From: Ligilactobacillus ubinensis
GTDB taxonomy: Bacteria; Bacillota; Bacilli; Lactobacillales; Lactobacillaceae
Assembly: GCF_024160875.1 (NCBI RefSeq)
Contig: NZ_JAIULA010000006.1
Coordinates: 30,675-94,674 of the forward strand
Direction of reading: 5' to 3'
Length of the DNA stretch: 64,000 nt
Under the pieces are notes generated by a model, which did not search any database, was not told the DNA's origin, and worked only from the letters and a program-made list of their open reading frames with translations. Every line of letters starts with the position of its first letter. Position 1 is the stretch's first letter. Positions 34,747-42,974 of this stretch are shown here, in pieces. A program made the position numbers and the translations under genes.

Positions 34747-35639
34747 TATGCTAACTCCTCTTCATTTGTCATCTTCAAAAAAATGTTTTCCAGTGATTCT
34801 CTTTGCACTGAAATATTACTTATTTCTCCTAAAAAGGGCACTAAAGCTTTTAGTGTTTCATCTCCATCTTCACTATTCAAACAAATCCACTCTGCATCTG
34901 TTTGAGCGCTTGAAATAACTGCTGCCATTTTTTGAAATTTTTTTAATGCTAATTTAGTTTTAAAACGAATAACAGTTTTTTTATACTTATTTTGCAGTTC
35001 TTGTAAAGTTCCCTGGAAAGTAAGTACTCCATTTTGCAAAATTAATAGTCTATCCGCCGTCTGTTGAATTTCTTCCAAATAATGACTTGTAATCATAACT
35101 GTTTTTCCAGCATCTCGCAAATCTTCAATTCGCTGCCAAAACACTTTTCGTGCTTGTGCGTCCATCCCCACAGTAGGTTCATCTAAAAATAATAAATCTG
35201 GATTTCCCACTAATGCAACTGCAAATGTCACTCTTCTCATTAAACCACCAGAAAGATTTTTTAATAATTTGTTTTCATGTTTTTTCAAGTCTACCTTTTG
35301 TAGTAATTCTTCTACATCTAGCGGTTCATCATATTGACTGGCTGCTTCATTTAACATTTCAATTACAGTTACGTTATCAAGAACCATATCTCCTTGCAGC
35401 ATTGAACCTATTTTCTGACGTGCTTTTTTTCCACCGGGTTTACCGCCTAAGATTTCTACTTGTCCATTTGATGGCAGCAAACCTAACAAGGCATTCAAAA
35501 GCGTTGTTTTTCCCGCACCATTTTCTCCAGTCAAACCAATAATCTCACCACTATTAATAGTTAAATTAACATTCTTCAAAACTTCTTTTTTCCCATAGCT
35601 AAATTTTAATTGTCTCGTTGTTACAATTTTATTCATCAT
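34746..35639 (-). CDS. ABC transporter ATP-binding protein (ABC-2 exporter)
   Basis: The 297-aa ATPase has Walker A GENGAGKTTLL, signature NLSGGLMRRVTFAVAL, Walker B DLLFLDEPTVGMD, H-loop TSHYLEE and a regulatory C-terminal extension from about 210. RBS GGAGGTGA; tandem ATG codons. First gene of the four-gene unit. Nothing in the sequence gives the cargo. Confidence 0.92.
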   Translation of the reverse strand: MMNKIVTTRQLKFSYGKKEVLKNVNLTINSGEIIGLTGENGAGKTTLLNALLGLLPSNGQVEILGGKPGGKKARQKIGSMLQGDMVLDNVTVIEMLNEAASQYDEPLDVEELLQKVDLKKHENKLLKNLSGGLMRRVTFAVALVGNPDLLFLDEPTVGMDAQARKVFWQRIEDLRDAGKTVMITSHYLEEIQQTADRLLILQNGVLTFQGTLQELQNKYKKTVIRFKTKLALKKFQKMAAVISSAQTDAEWICLNSEDGDETLKALVPFLGEISNISVQRESLENIFLKMTNEEELA

Positions 35640-35966
35640 TTCACCTCCATCTAAACAATACGACTTTTCGCCTAAAATCTCCTAGTAGCTATTATAATCA
35701 ATCGATCATGATATTTGTCATGTATTTATCTTTCAAAAAATCAATGTTATAAATAATTACATGTATCGCTTATTTTTTTTACATTTTATAATAAAAAAGG
35801 GCTACCTCATTCTAAATAGGCCGTAATATGTTATAAAAGTTTACATTGTCCGATTCAAAAACTAAAAAGTTGCTAATTTACGCTATTTTTTTCGCCTAAT
35901 TATCCTTATTATTTTCCTAAGCCTTACTTTTAAAAAGTTACAACTGAATCATGGAGGAGATCATCT
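35640..35966 (-). promoter_or_regulatory. Divergent intergenic region with candidate response-regulator site
   Basis: On the minus strand TATAAT (35696-35691) is preceded by a dyad CATGACAAATATCATG (35722-35707) centred near the -35 position. This would suit binding of the operon's own NarL-type regulator as an activator. For the plus-strand kinase gene I found no convincing promoter in the remaining AT-rich sequence. Confidence 0.45.
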
Positions 35967-37208
35967 ATGGAGAATAGAGAAAACAATAACTACCTTTTTA
36001 ACCAATTAACTTTTCCTGAAAAAATACAACATCTAAAAGATGTCGGGGAAAAAGCCAAATTGTTATGGGGCTACCCATCTAATGCGACTTTAACACTACT
36101 TAATTTTACAGAAAATGCTACTTTTAGTTTAGAATACCCTGGTATGGACAAAGTCATTCTACGTGTCCATCGTTTAGAATATGCAAGTTACGACAATATT
36201 CATACAGAACTAACTTGGATTCTAAACCTTCAAAAAACAACTAAATTATCCGTAACGTGTCCACGAAAATCAATTAATAATAATTACATTGAAGCAATTA
36301 CCACTCCAACTCTAAGCGAAAAACGTTATGTAGTCTGTTTTAATTATTCTTCTGGTCATGCCCCAATTGATTCAAGCGATGATAACGAAAAACTAGGAGC
36401 TATCATTTCATATTGCAATTCTTTACCAAATTTTCTTACCAATCCAATATTTCGTTTAGCTGCTAATTTACAAATATTATTAGGCAATCCTCAAAAAACA
36501 ACTTTAACTAGCGAAGATAGGAGCCTATATCAACAAATTGGAAAAATTGCAGCCACTTTGCATACAGCTGCACAAAAATGGACCTATCCTAGTTTTTACA
36601 ATCGTATTGAGTGGGATTTTGCTGGCACTTTTGGCAAGAAAAATAACTTTTACAATTTTGACTATCACAACACAGATTGGCTAAAAATATCTGAAATAAA
36701 TATTTTAGATGATTGCGTAACGTTAATCAAAAAACGTCTAGAACAATATGGCAAATCAAAAGATCGCTACGGCATGATTCATAGTGATTTGAGAGCCGCT
36801 AATTTATTACAAAAAAATCATCAAATTACAGTCTTAGACTTTGATGACTGTGGCATGGGGTGGTTTATGTATGATTTAGCCAGTGTAGTAGCTTTTACAG
36901 AACATAGACCCGATATTGAGCAAGTACTATCAGAACTAATTACAGGTTATACCCAGGTGCGTCCCTTAACCCCAGAAGACATTCAAGAACTCTGGACTTT
37001 CATCATGATGAGACGAATTGGTTTATTGCAAGGTTTCTTTTATCGTTTAGGGATGGTTTTTGAAGGAAGTGGCGAAACCGTCCAATTAACTGACGATGTT
37101 TTAGCCTTTTTCGCCAAGGGAACTATCGGCTTAGCAAAACGATATTTGAAAAATTATTCATTATCAGATTCAACAGTGACAGAAACTCACTCAAATGTTT
37201 ACCAATAA
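35967..37208 (+). CDS. APH-fold small-molecule kinase (phosphotransferase enzyme family)
   Basis: The 413-aa protein has the aminoglycoside-phosphotransferase/choline-kinase fold: a nucleotide-binding N-lobe (VILRVHR with the ATP lysine position replaced by Arg) and the catalytic loop MIHSDLRAANLL followed by the metal motif VLDFDDCGMGW. Length and motifs recall homoserine kinase II, choline/ethanolamine kinase and hydroxylysine kinase rather than drug-resistance enzymes. RBS TGGAGGAGA. It is followed after 28 nt by a class III PLP enzyme. Kinase plus PLP phospholyase pairs are known for hydroxylysine and phosphoethanolamine breakdown, so an amino-alcohol substrate is likely. This is inference from pairing. 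Confidence 0.75.
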   Translation: MENRENNNYLFNQLTFPEKIQHLKDVGEKAKLLWGYPSNATLTLLNFTENATFSLEYPGMDKVILRVHRLEYASYDNIHTELTWILNLQKTTKLSVTCPRKSINNNYIEAITTPTLSEKRYVVCFNYSSGHAPIDSSDDNEKLGAIISYCNSLPNFLTNPIFRLAANLQILLGNPQKTTLTSEDRSLYQQIGKIAATLHTAAQKWTYPSFYNRIEWDFAGTFGKKNNFYNFDYHNTDWLKISEINILDDCVTLIKKRLEQYGKSKDRYGMIHSDLRAANLLQKNHQITVLDFDDCGMGWFMYDLASVVAFTEHRPDIEQVLSELITGYTQVRPLTPEDIQELWTFIMMRRIGLLQGFFYRLGMVFEGSGETVQLTDDVLAFFAKGTIGLAKRYLKNYSLSDSTVTETHSNVYQ

Positions 37209-37236
37209 ATATCAACCTACACGGAGGATTTATACT

Positions 37237-38496
37237 ATGAAGAAAACAGCACATGAAATTTATGACGAAGCACAAAAAATTTGGAACCCTGGTAGAGTAG
37301 AGATGTTTAGATCCTTTGGCTTTGAAATAGCTATGGGCGAACGTCAAGGAAGTTATTTTAAAGATTTAGACGGCCACGAATATATCAATATGCACTCAAA
37401 CGGTGGCGTTTTTAACTTAGGACATCGAAATTCTGAAATAAAAGATGCGCTAATTGCGGGCGCTGAATTAGTTGATGCAGGCAATCACTATTTTCCTTCT
37501 GAATTCAAAAATGAATTAAACGAAAAATTACTAGCCGTTTCTCCAAGTAATATGCGCTATGTTTTCACACTAAATGGAGGTGGTGAAGCAATTGATGCTG
37601 CTGTTAAATTTGCTCGAAAGGCTACTGGTAGGCAACGTTTAATCAGTCTATCTTGTTCTTTTCACGGTGGTTCAGGAATATCTATGCAAGCTGGGAATCC
37701 TGACCTAGCCACCTATTTTAACATGACTCCTGATCCTAAATTTTATACCCATATTGAATATAACAATTTAGAACAGTTAGAAGAAATTCTCAAAAAAAAT
37801 GACACTGCTGCCGTTTTAATTGAAACAATTCCTGCTACAGCTGGCTTTCCATTACCCATCGAAAATTATCACATAAATGTTCAAAAACTGGCACATCAAT
37901 ACGGCGCTTTATACATTGCTGATGAAGTTCAAACTGGTTTATTACGTAGTGGCGAGATGTGGTGCTGCTGTAAATATGGTGCAACCCCAGATATGATTGT
38001 CACTGGCAAAGGATTATCTGGTGGCTACTATCCTATGTCCGCAATCATTATGAATGAGCAAGCCGCTGGTTGGATGAAAGAAGACGGCTTTGCCCACACC
38101 TCTTCTTTTAACGGAACTGAACTTGGTTGTATCGTATCATCTAAAGTTATGGATATACTAACAAGACCGGAAACAATAAGTAACGTTGCTATGCTAACTG
38201 ATTTATTTGAAAAAGGCCTAAAACAAATTCAAGCAAAGCATCAAGATTTTCTAGTTGAAGTACGTCAATGTGGCGTTATTATGGGATTAAAAACCGCTCA
38301 TCCGTATGGCGGTCAAGCTTTAATGGCAGCTTTAATTAAAAATGGCGTTTGGGCTGTAATGGCTAATTTCGATAAATCAGTCTTACAATTTAAACCGGGA
38401 TTGTTAATGGAAAAGAACACTGCAGAAAAAGTACTTGCTATATTAGATATTTCATTAACGCAAGCAGCAGAGATGTTGCAAGTCCCTGCTAACTAA
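37237..38496 (+). CDS. Class III PLP enzyme (aminotransferase or O-phospho-amine phospholyase)
   Basis: Start chosen at ATG 37237 behind CGGAGGA; an upstream in-frame ATG at 37195 lies inside the kinase gene. The 419-aa protein has NMHSNGGVFNLGHRN, LNGGGEAIDAAVKFARKATG, ADEVQTGLLRSGEMW, and the PLP lysine in VTGKGLSGGYYP. The fold is that of class III aminotransferases. It is the partner of an APH-fold kinase, as in the mammalian and bacterial kinase plus ETNPPL/PHYKPL phospholyase pairs. The reaction could therefore be elimination of phosphate and ammonia to give an aldehyde. Ordinary transamination remains possible. Confidence 0.75.
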   Translation: MKKTAHEIYDEAQKIWNPGRVEMFRSFGFEIAMGERQGSYFKDLDGHEYINMHSNGGVFNLGHRNSEIKDALIAGAELVDAGNHYFPSEFKNELNEKLLAVSPSNMRYVFTLNGGGEAIDAAVKFARKATGRQRLISLSCSFHGGSGISMQAGNPDLATYFNMTPDPKFYTHIEYNNLEQLEEILKKNDTAAVLIETIPATAGFPLPIENYHINVQKLAHQYGALYIADEVQTGLLRSGEMWCCCKYGATPDMIVTGKGLSGGYYPMSAIIMNEQAAGWMKEDGFAHTSSFNGTELGCIVSSKVMDILTRPETISNVAMLTDLFEKGLKQIQAKHQDFLVEVRQCGVIMGLKTAHPYGGQALMAALIKNGVWAVMANFDKSVLQFKPGLLMEKNTAEKVLAILDISLTQAAEMLQVPAN

Positions 38497-38524
38497 CACA
38501 GTCAATCAAGATGGAGGATAGCAT

Positions 38525-38974
38525 ATGGAAGAACGCGGAAAAACAGAATTTATACGTACTTTAAAGTATTTTACTTTTGCAACCTCAGCCGGAATCGTAG
38601 AAATAGGAACTTTTACTATCTTGACACAACTTACCGGTTTGCATTATTGGGAACGCTACTTAATTGCGCTAATTTTATCAGTCATTTGGAATTTCACTTT
38701 AAATCGTCGCTTTACTTTTAAATCAAATAACAATATTTTAGTTGCTATGACAAAGGTATTTGTATACTATCTAGTTTTCACTCCTACATCCACTTTGCTA
38801 GGTAATTATTTAGTAACCACACTCCAATGGAATCAGTATCTTGTTACTATTATGAACCTACTGCTAAATGGGATTACTGAATATCTTTACCAACGCTTAG
38901 TTGTATTTGGCAGATCCATTGATTCTAGAAATATCTCGGTTGAAAATACTCCTGATCTCAACAATCAACTTTAA
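38525..38974 (+). CDS. GtrA-family membrane protein
   Basis: The 149-aa protein has four membrane helices and the GtrA motif ALILSVIWNFTLNRRFTF with the conserved NRRFTF. Family members are thought to move or support undecaprenyl-phosphate sugars across the membrane. RBS TGGAGGA, 28 nt after the class III enzyme gene. Its 3' end overlaps the convergent dehydrogenase gene by 17 nt. Why it is coupled with a kinase/PLP pair is unclear; it may simply be co-transcribed. Confidence 0.85.
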   Translation: MEERGKTEFIRTLKYFTFATSAGIVEIGTFTILTQLTGLHYWERYLIALILSVIWNFTLNRRFTFKSNNNILVAMTKVFVYYLVFTPTSTLLGNYLVTTLQWNQYLVTIMNLLLNGITEYLYQRLVVFGRSIDSRNISVENTPDLNNQL

Positions 38975-39974
38975 TTCCAATCCTTGGAAACATCTGTTGT
39001 TGTTCAATTGAGTATGCATCAAGAAAATCAGTTAAAGAATATTCTTGACTAATTAAATCATCTAATTTCATTTTTTGTAATAACACTGCTGTCTGTTGCA
39101 GCAGTGTTTTTGTATACAAAAAAGAACTTGTTAAAGTAAGATTCATCGCAAAAAATTTAATTGAGTTAACTGTAATTTCTTGTTGTGGATCAAAATATAC
39201 TGTCGTCAAGCACGTGCCACCTCGCGCTGTTGCATTGATAGCAACATTAAGTAAATCTGGATATGCAGAAACCGTTAATACTGTTTTGGTAAATCCTGTA
39301 AAATCTGATATTTGCAATAATTCAGTTTCAAAATTATCACTGTAAAAATCAACAATATAATCTGCTCCAAATTTTCTAGCTAGCTCTTGATTATTCTTTT
39401 TATTTTCAACTATCGTTACTTTAGCTGTCGTAAATAACTTGATTAATTGTAATAAAACTAAACCATTAAAGTCTCCACCAAAAATACAAACGTTGTCATT
39501 TGCAGTTATCGCTAATTTTTCAAACGCCATATTTACTACAGCAACAGGTTCTAACAGACAACCTATCCGAAAAGATAGGCTATCTGGCAATTTGATTAGT
39601 TGATCTGCTTTCCAAACAAGATAATCACACAATGTACCTCCATTAATCTGTAGGTTTAAACAATTATGTTCTTGATGTTGCTTGCAATATAAGCATTTTC
39701 CACAAAAATGCACCACTGTTCCTGAAACTGCTTGCCCAATTTCAAAACCAGCTGTTTTCGCCTTATTGCCTATAGCAACAATTGTTCCAGCCATCTCATA
39801 ACCCGCAATTCCTGCCTTGCCATAAAAATCCCATGCACGTTGCATTCTCAAGTCTTGGATACCAATTGTACAGTAAGCAACCTTAACCTTTACATCTTCA
39901 ACACTAACAATTTGAGGCTCTACAACTTCTTTAAATTCTATCGCTCCACTACTTTGATGCCAAATCGCTCTCAT
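38958..39974 (-). CDS. Zinc-type medium-chain dehydrogenase with altered catalytic site
   Basis: The 338-aa protein follows the MDR alcohol/sorbitol dehydrogenase fold: CTIGIQDLRM (first zinc Cys), a structural-zinc set CGKCLYCKQHQEHNC, and LEPVAV. Two departures are visible. The usual GHE motif reads GYE, so the catalytic zinc His is Tyr, and the nucleotide loop GxGxxG reads GGDFNG. Activity on a normal alcohol is thus doubtful, or the metal site differs. RBS GAGGTGA. The start lies 26 nt inside the AraC regulator gene, so the two are co-transcribed. It converges on the kinase/PLP operon. Confidence 0.75.
   Translation of the reverse strand: MRAIWHQSSGAIEFKEVVEPQIVSVEDVKVKVAYCTIGIQDLRMQRAWDFYGKAGIAGYEMAGTIVAIGNKAKTAGFEIGQAVSGTVVHFCGKCLYCKQHQEHNCLNLQINGGTLCDYLVWKADQLIKLPDSLSFRIGCLLEPVAVVNMAFEKLAITANDNVCIFGGDFNGLVLLQLIKLFTTAKVTIVENKKNNQELARKFGADYIVDFYSDNFETELLQISDFTGFTKTVLTVSAYPDLLNVAINATARGGTCLTTVYFDPQQEITVNSIKFFAMNLTLTSSFLYTKTLLQQTAVLLQKMKLDDLISQEYSLTDFLDAYSIEQQQMFPRIGIKVDC
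39082..39111 (+). terminator. Plus-strand terminator embedded in the antisense dehydrogenase gene
   Basis: AACACTGCTG / CAGCAGTGTT, 7-nt loop, followed by TTTTT when read on the plus strand. It lies 108 nt after the GtrA stop, inside the coding region of the convergent dehydrogenase. It is the first good terminator for the kinase/PLP/GtrA transcript. Confidence 0.7.
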
Positions 39975-41385
39975 ACTTTTTCACCTCTAACTGTTGTTGC
40001 ATCTTTTTTCGATAAACACTCGGACTTAATTGACACGCTCTTTTAAAAAAACGACCAAAATAACTTACATCTTGAAAACCCACTCGCGCCGCTACTATAG
40101 CAATTGCATCTGAACTGTAACATAATTGCGATTTCGCCATTTCTAATCGTAACCAATTAATCACCTCTAAAATAGTGTACTTAAACTGCTCTTTAAATAT
40201 TCTATTTAAATATATCTTATTAATCGCCATTTTATTTGCAACATTTTCAAGTGACCAACTTTCTTGAAAATGTAACCATATCACATCAATACAACTACAT
40301 AGTGTTTCTTTGATCAAAGGGGAACGATACACTATAGGTTTCATCTGTGTCACATTAGTTAGTATCCAAGTTAACTCTTCTTCGATAGAAGAGAAATTTT
40401 GAAAGGTAAGCAATACTCGTTCGATTCGATGACTTAATTGCAAATACAAACGCAAACTTAATCTAACATGTTCTAGAACCACAAAATCACAACTTTGTTT
40501 AACCAAATGTAAATATATATCTTGCAATAGTTGTCGTGCAATATCCAAATCGCCACCAAATAATGCTTTAATCAATGCTAGGCACTGCTCAGCAACCGCT
40601 TTTGACACATTAGTAGAATATTTTTTCTCAGTTATTGGCATTTGCATTGTTTGGCCACTCAAAAAAAAGCTACGTTGTTGGACCTTTTTCAAATAGTATA
40701 TTTCCGATTGTAAATTTTGCCAGGCAATATTTTTTTCATAAACAAATAAGCTCGTTACTCCCCATAAGGTTGTTATCATTTGTCGAACTTGATTAAAATT
40801 AATTCGTTGTTTTATTTCAGAGCGTTTGATTAAGATTAAAGCCTCTGAAGTCGTATATTCTATAATTTGAAGCTGACAATATTCGACTAATTGCTTTTTT
40901 AGTTTTCGCAATGAGTTGTCTTCTATTTTTGTAAGATAGCTTTTTATCCACAGCATATGATACGTGTCATGTAACAATGTAACTTTTTTAATATTTAGCC
41001 ATTCTAAATCAATTGTAAAAACTTTACTTTTCCGCGGTGTATGATAGATAATTAATTTATCTATAAGTTCAAGCAAGTTTCTCATATTCAAATTAGCAAT
41101 TGGCAGCTGAACAACTTGTTGTAATTCAGTAGTTTTATCTGATTCATTTAAAAGAATAATTCCAAACTCCCACGGAGCTGTCTTGAAAGAAGTTATAATT
41201 TCTTGATATGGTAGCAAAACAGATGTATCTAATATAACTAAATCTGCATGATTGGTGTAAAAAAAATCAACTGCATCTGTACTAAAAGGTACTAGGTGAC
41301 TAACAAACTGTTTTTGATTTCTTAGAAATTCCCATATACGCTTTAACAATCCACGGTTTTCCGATATTACAATAATGTTATACAT
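39949..41385 (-). CDS. AraC-family regulator with N-terminal receiver-like domain
   Basis: Start chosen at ATG 41385 behind AAGGTGATT. The 478-aa protein begins YNIIVISENRGLLKRI and has DLVILDTSVLLPYQ, resembling a YesN-type receiver, but the usual paired acidic residues are replaced, so phosphorylation is doubtful. A long middle helical region (about 130-370) follows. A C-terminal double-HTH AraC domain (SLENVANKMAINKIYLNRIFKEQF, IAIVAARVGFQDVSYFGRFFKR) ends the protein. No kinase gene is nearby. It most likely controls its own operon with the dehydrogenase, and perhaps the convergent kinase/PLP genes. Confidence 0.85.
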   Translation of the reverse strand: MYNIIVISENRGLLKRIWEFLRNQKQFVSHLVPFSTDAVDFFYTNHADLVILDTSVLLPYQEIITSFKTAPWEFGIILLNESDKTTELQQVVQLPIANLNMRNLLELIDKLIIYHTPRKSKVFTIDLEWLNIKKVTLLHDTYHMLWIKSYLTKIEDNSLRKLKKQLVEYCQLQIIEYTTSEALILIKRSEIKQRINFNQVRQMITTLWGVTSLFVYEKNIAWQNLQSEIYYLKKVQQRSFFLSGQTMQMPITEKKYSTNVSKAVAEQCLALIKALFGGDLDIARQLLQDIYLHLVKQSCDFVVLEHVRLSLRLYLQLSHRIERVLLTFQNFSSIEEELTWILTNVTQMKPIVYRSPLIKETLCSCIDVIWLHFQESWSLENVANKMAINKIYLNRIFKEQFKYTILEVINWLRLEMAKSQLCYSSDAIAIVAARVGFQDVSYFGRFFKRACQLSPSVYRKKMQQQLEVKKYESDLASK

Positions 41386-41487
41386 AGCAATCACCTTAAT
41401 TAGTTTATTGACTCTGCCGTAAACAGAATAGTTATCTTACTATATTCCACATAACCGCTTATTGCATAATTATGTTTATTTACGAAT

Positions 41488-41516
41488 ACTCTAGTTTAAA
41501 AAACAATTAGTGTCAA
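41488..41516 (-). promoter_or_regulatory. Consensus promoter of the AraC/dehydrogenase operon
   Basis: TTGACA (41516-41511), 17-nt spacer, TAGAGT (41493-41488) on the minus strand, about 100 nt before the AraC start. The remainder of 41386-41691 shows nothing else I can support. Confidence 0.75.
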
Positions 41517-41691
41517 GAATTATCTTGAATATGTCAAATGTATTTGCTAATCATTTATATATAAAAGCAACGTCACTATGGTATATTCTCCTTATAGACT
41601 TTATTTTATAGTAAGTCTTATACAACGCTATACAATTATTTTATATTAATATAAAATGCAATTTTATTCAAAATACATTTTTAAATTAATC

Positions 41692-41733
41692 ACTAAAAAA
41701 GCATCTGAAATTAGTCTAACTAACTTCAGATGC
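41692..41733 (-). terminator. Terminator of the reductase/MFS operon
   Basis: Stem GCATCTGAA/TTCAGATGC with TTTTTT on the minus strand, 40 nt after the MFS stop. Confidence 0.85.
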
Positions 41734-41772
41734 CCCTTTACTATATTTTTTACTTTTGTCCGCTTATATCAA

Positions 41773-42957
41773 CTACGCTCTTTTATATTCAATAGCCGTA
41801 TAAACAAGATGTGCGATTCCTACAATTGCAAAAATATAACCACTGACTGTAAAAACGCCAGCTGGACTACCCATACCAAATAATTGCGCTATTCCGTTTG
41901 TAGCTATTGGTGATAAGAAAGCCCCAAAAGAAACAAACATCAAAACTATCGAAGTTGCTAAATTTCCCGAATTTTTTGGCGCAACTTCACCTAGCCTAAA
42001 GAATCCTTGTGGAAATACCCAACCAAAGAACCATCCACCAACTGCAACACCTAAAATCATAATAATTAAGGTATGTGAATTTGCAACTATTATGAAGGAA
42101 ATAAATATACCTAACAATGCAATTCCCATTATATAATTTTTCAATATATGTTGCACTTTACCAAAAATTGAGCTTGAAACCATCGACACTAATGCCATTC
42201 CTCCCAATACAGAAGAAGCAACTGATGTAGAGGTAATTTTAGCAGTAACAACAAATGATGGTAATTTTATCGTCATTACCATAAACAATGCTATGCCTAT
42301 TAACATCAATGTTGCAATTGCAAATACGTGTGCATTCGTTGCTTGCTTCTCTTTTTTTGAACTTGAATCAGCTGCTGTTTCATCTTTATCCGCTGGAATA
42401 CGTACCTTGTATCCAAATAACAATAATGGAATAATAGCAATTGCAAATCCCATAAATGCAACTCTCCATCCACCTAATACTAAAACGCCCATTAATACAC
42501 CAAAAGCAGCATTACCTAAATTTTGAAAACAATTTTGATATCCAAGCATATTACTCAAATCTTCATCTTTATAAAAGATATATAACATTGAAACTGAAAA
42601 TGGATTGAATAGTCCAAATCCAAGCCCCATTAATAAACGACATGCTGCAATAGCCCAATAATTATTTAGAAACGCAGGTAGAACACCTCCAATTAAAAAT
42701 AGGAAGAGTCCTGTCATTACAGTTTTCTTGATACCTATTTTTTTTGCAATAGCTGTTGAAAATAGAATCAAAAAGACAACACTTAAATTAGGTAATGAAG
42801 ATAACTCCTCTATCGCTTCTTGACTCATATTAGGAAAAGCTTTCTCAAGTTGTGGAGTCGCTACTGAAAGTAAAGGAGCTGTTTGTGCTAACAACGATAC
42901 CGATAAAATCCCTAATTTGAATGACCAATTATCAGTATTAATTTTTGCTTCTTTCAT
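41773..42957 (-). CDS. MFS transporter (12 helices), probable organic acid carrier
   Basis: Start chosen at ATG 42957 behind AAGGAGTG; a GTG at 42969 falls inside that site. The 394-aa protein has about 12 helices, a cytosolic loop rich in Lys/Glu/Ser in the middle (about 190-210), and the MFS-like RLLMGLGFGLFNP segment. It is the third gene of an operon after two flavoprotein reductases, so it probably brings in (or exchanges) the acid that they reduce. Specificity is unknown. Confidence 0.82.
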   Translation of the reverse strand: MKEAKINTDNWSFKLGILSVSLLAQTAPLLSVATPQLEKAFPNMSQEAIEELSSLPNLSVVFLILFSTAIAKKIGIKKTVMTGLFLFLIGGVLPAFLNNYWAIAACRLLMGLGFGLFNPFSVSMLYIFYKDEDLSNMLGYQNCFQNLGNAAFGVLMGVLVLGGWRVAFMGFAIAIIPLLLFGYKVRIPADKDETAADSSSKKEKQATNAHVFAIATLMLIGIALFMVMTIKLPSFVVTAKITSTSVASSVLGGMALVSMVSSSIFGKVQHILKNYIMGIALLGIFISFIIVANSHTLIIMILGVAVGGWFFGWVFPQGFFRLGEVAPKNSGNLATSIVLMFVSFGAFLSPIATNGIAQLFGMGSPAGVFTVSGYIFAIVGIAHLVYTAIEYKRA

Positions 42958-42974
42958 AATATACTTCACTCCTT

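Noticed and set aside
35967-37208. Aminoglycoside resistance phosphotransferase
   Set aside because: Only the general fold is shared; the operon partner is a PLP enzyme, which points to metabolism.
41656-41883. Plus-strand 75-codon ORF across the MFS terminator
   Set aside because: It runs through a terminator hairpin and the 3' end of the MFS gene on the other strand.
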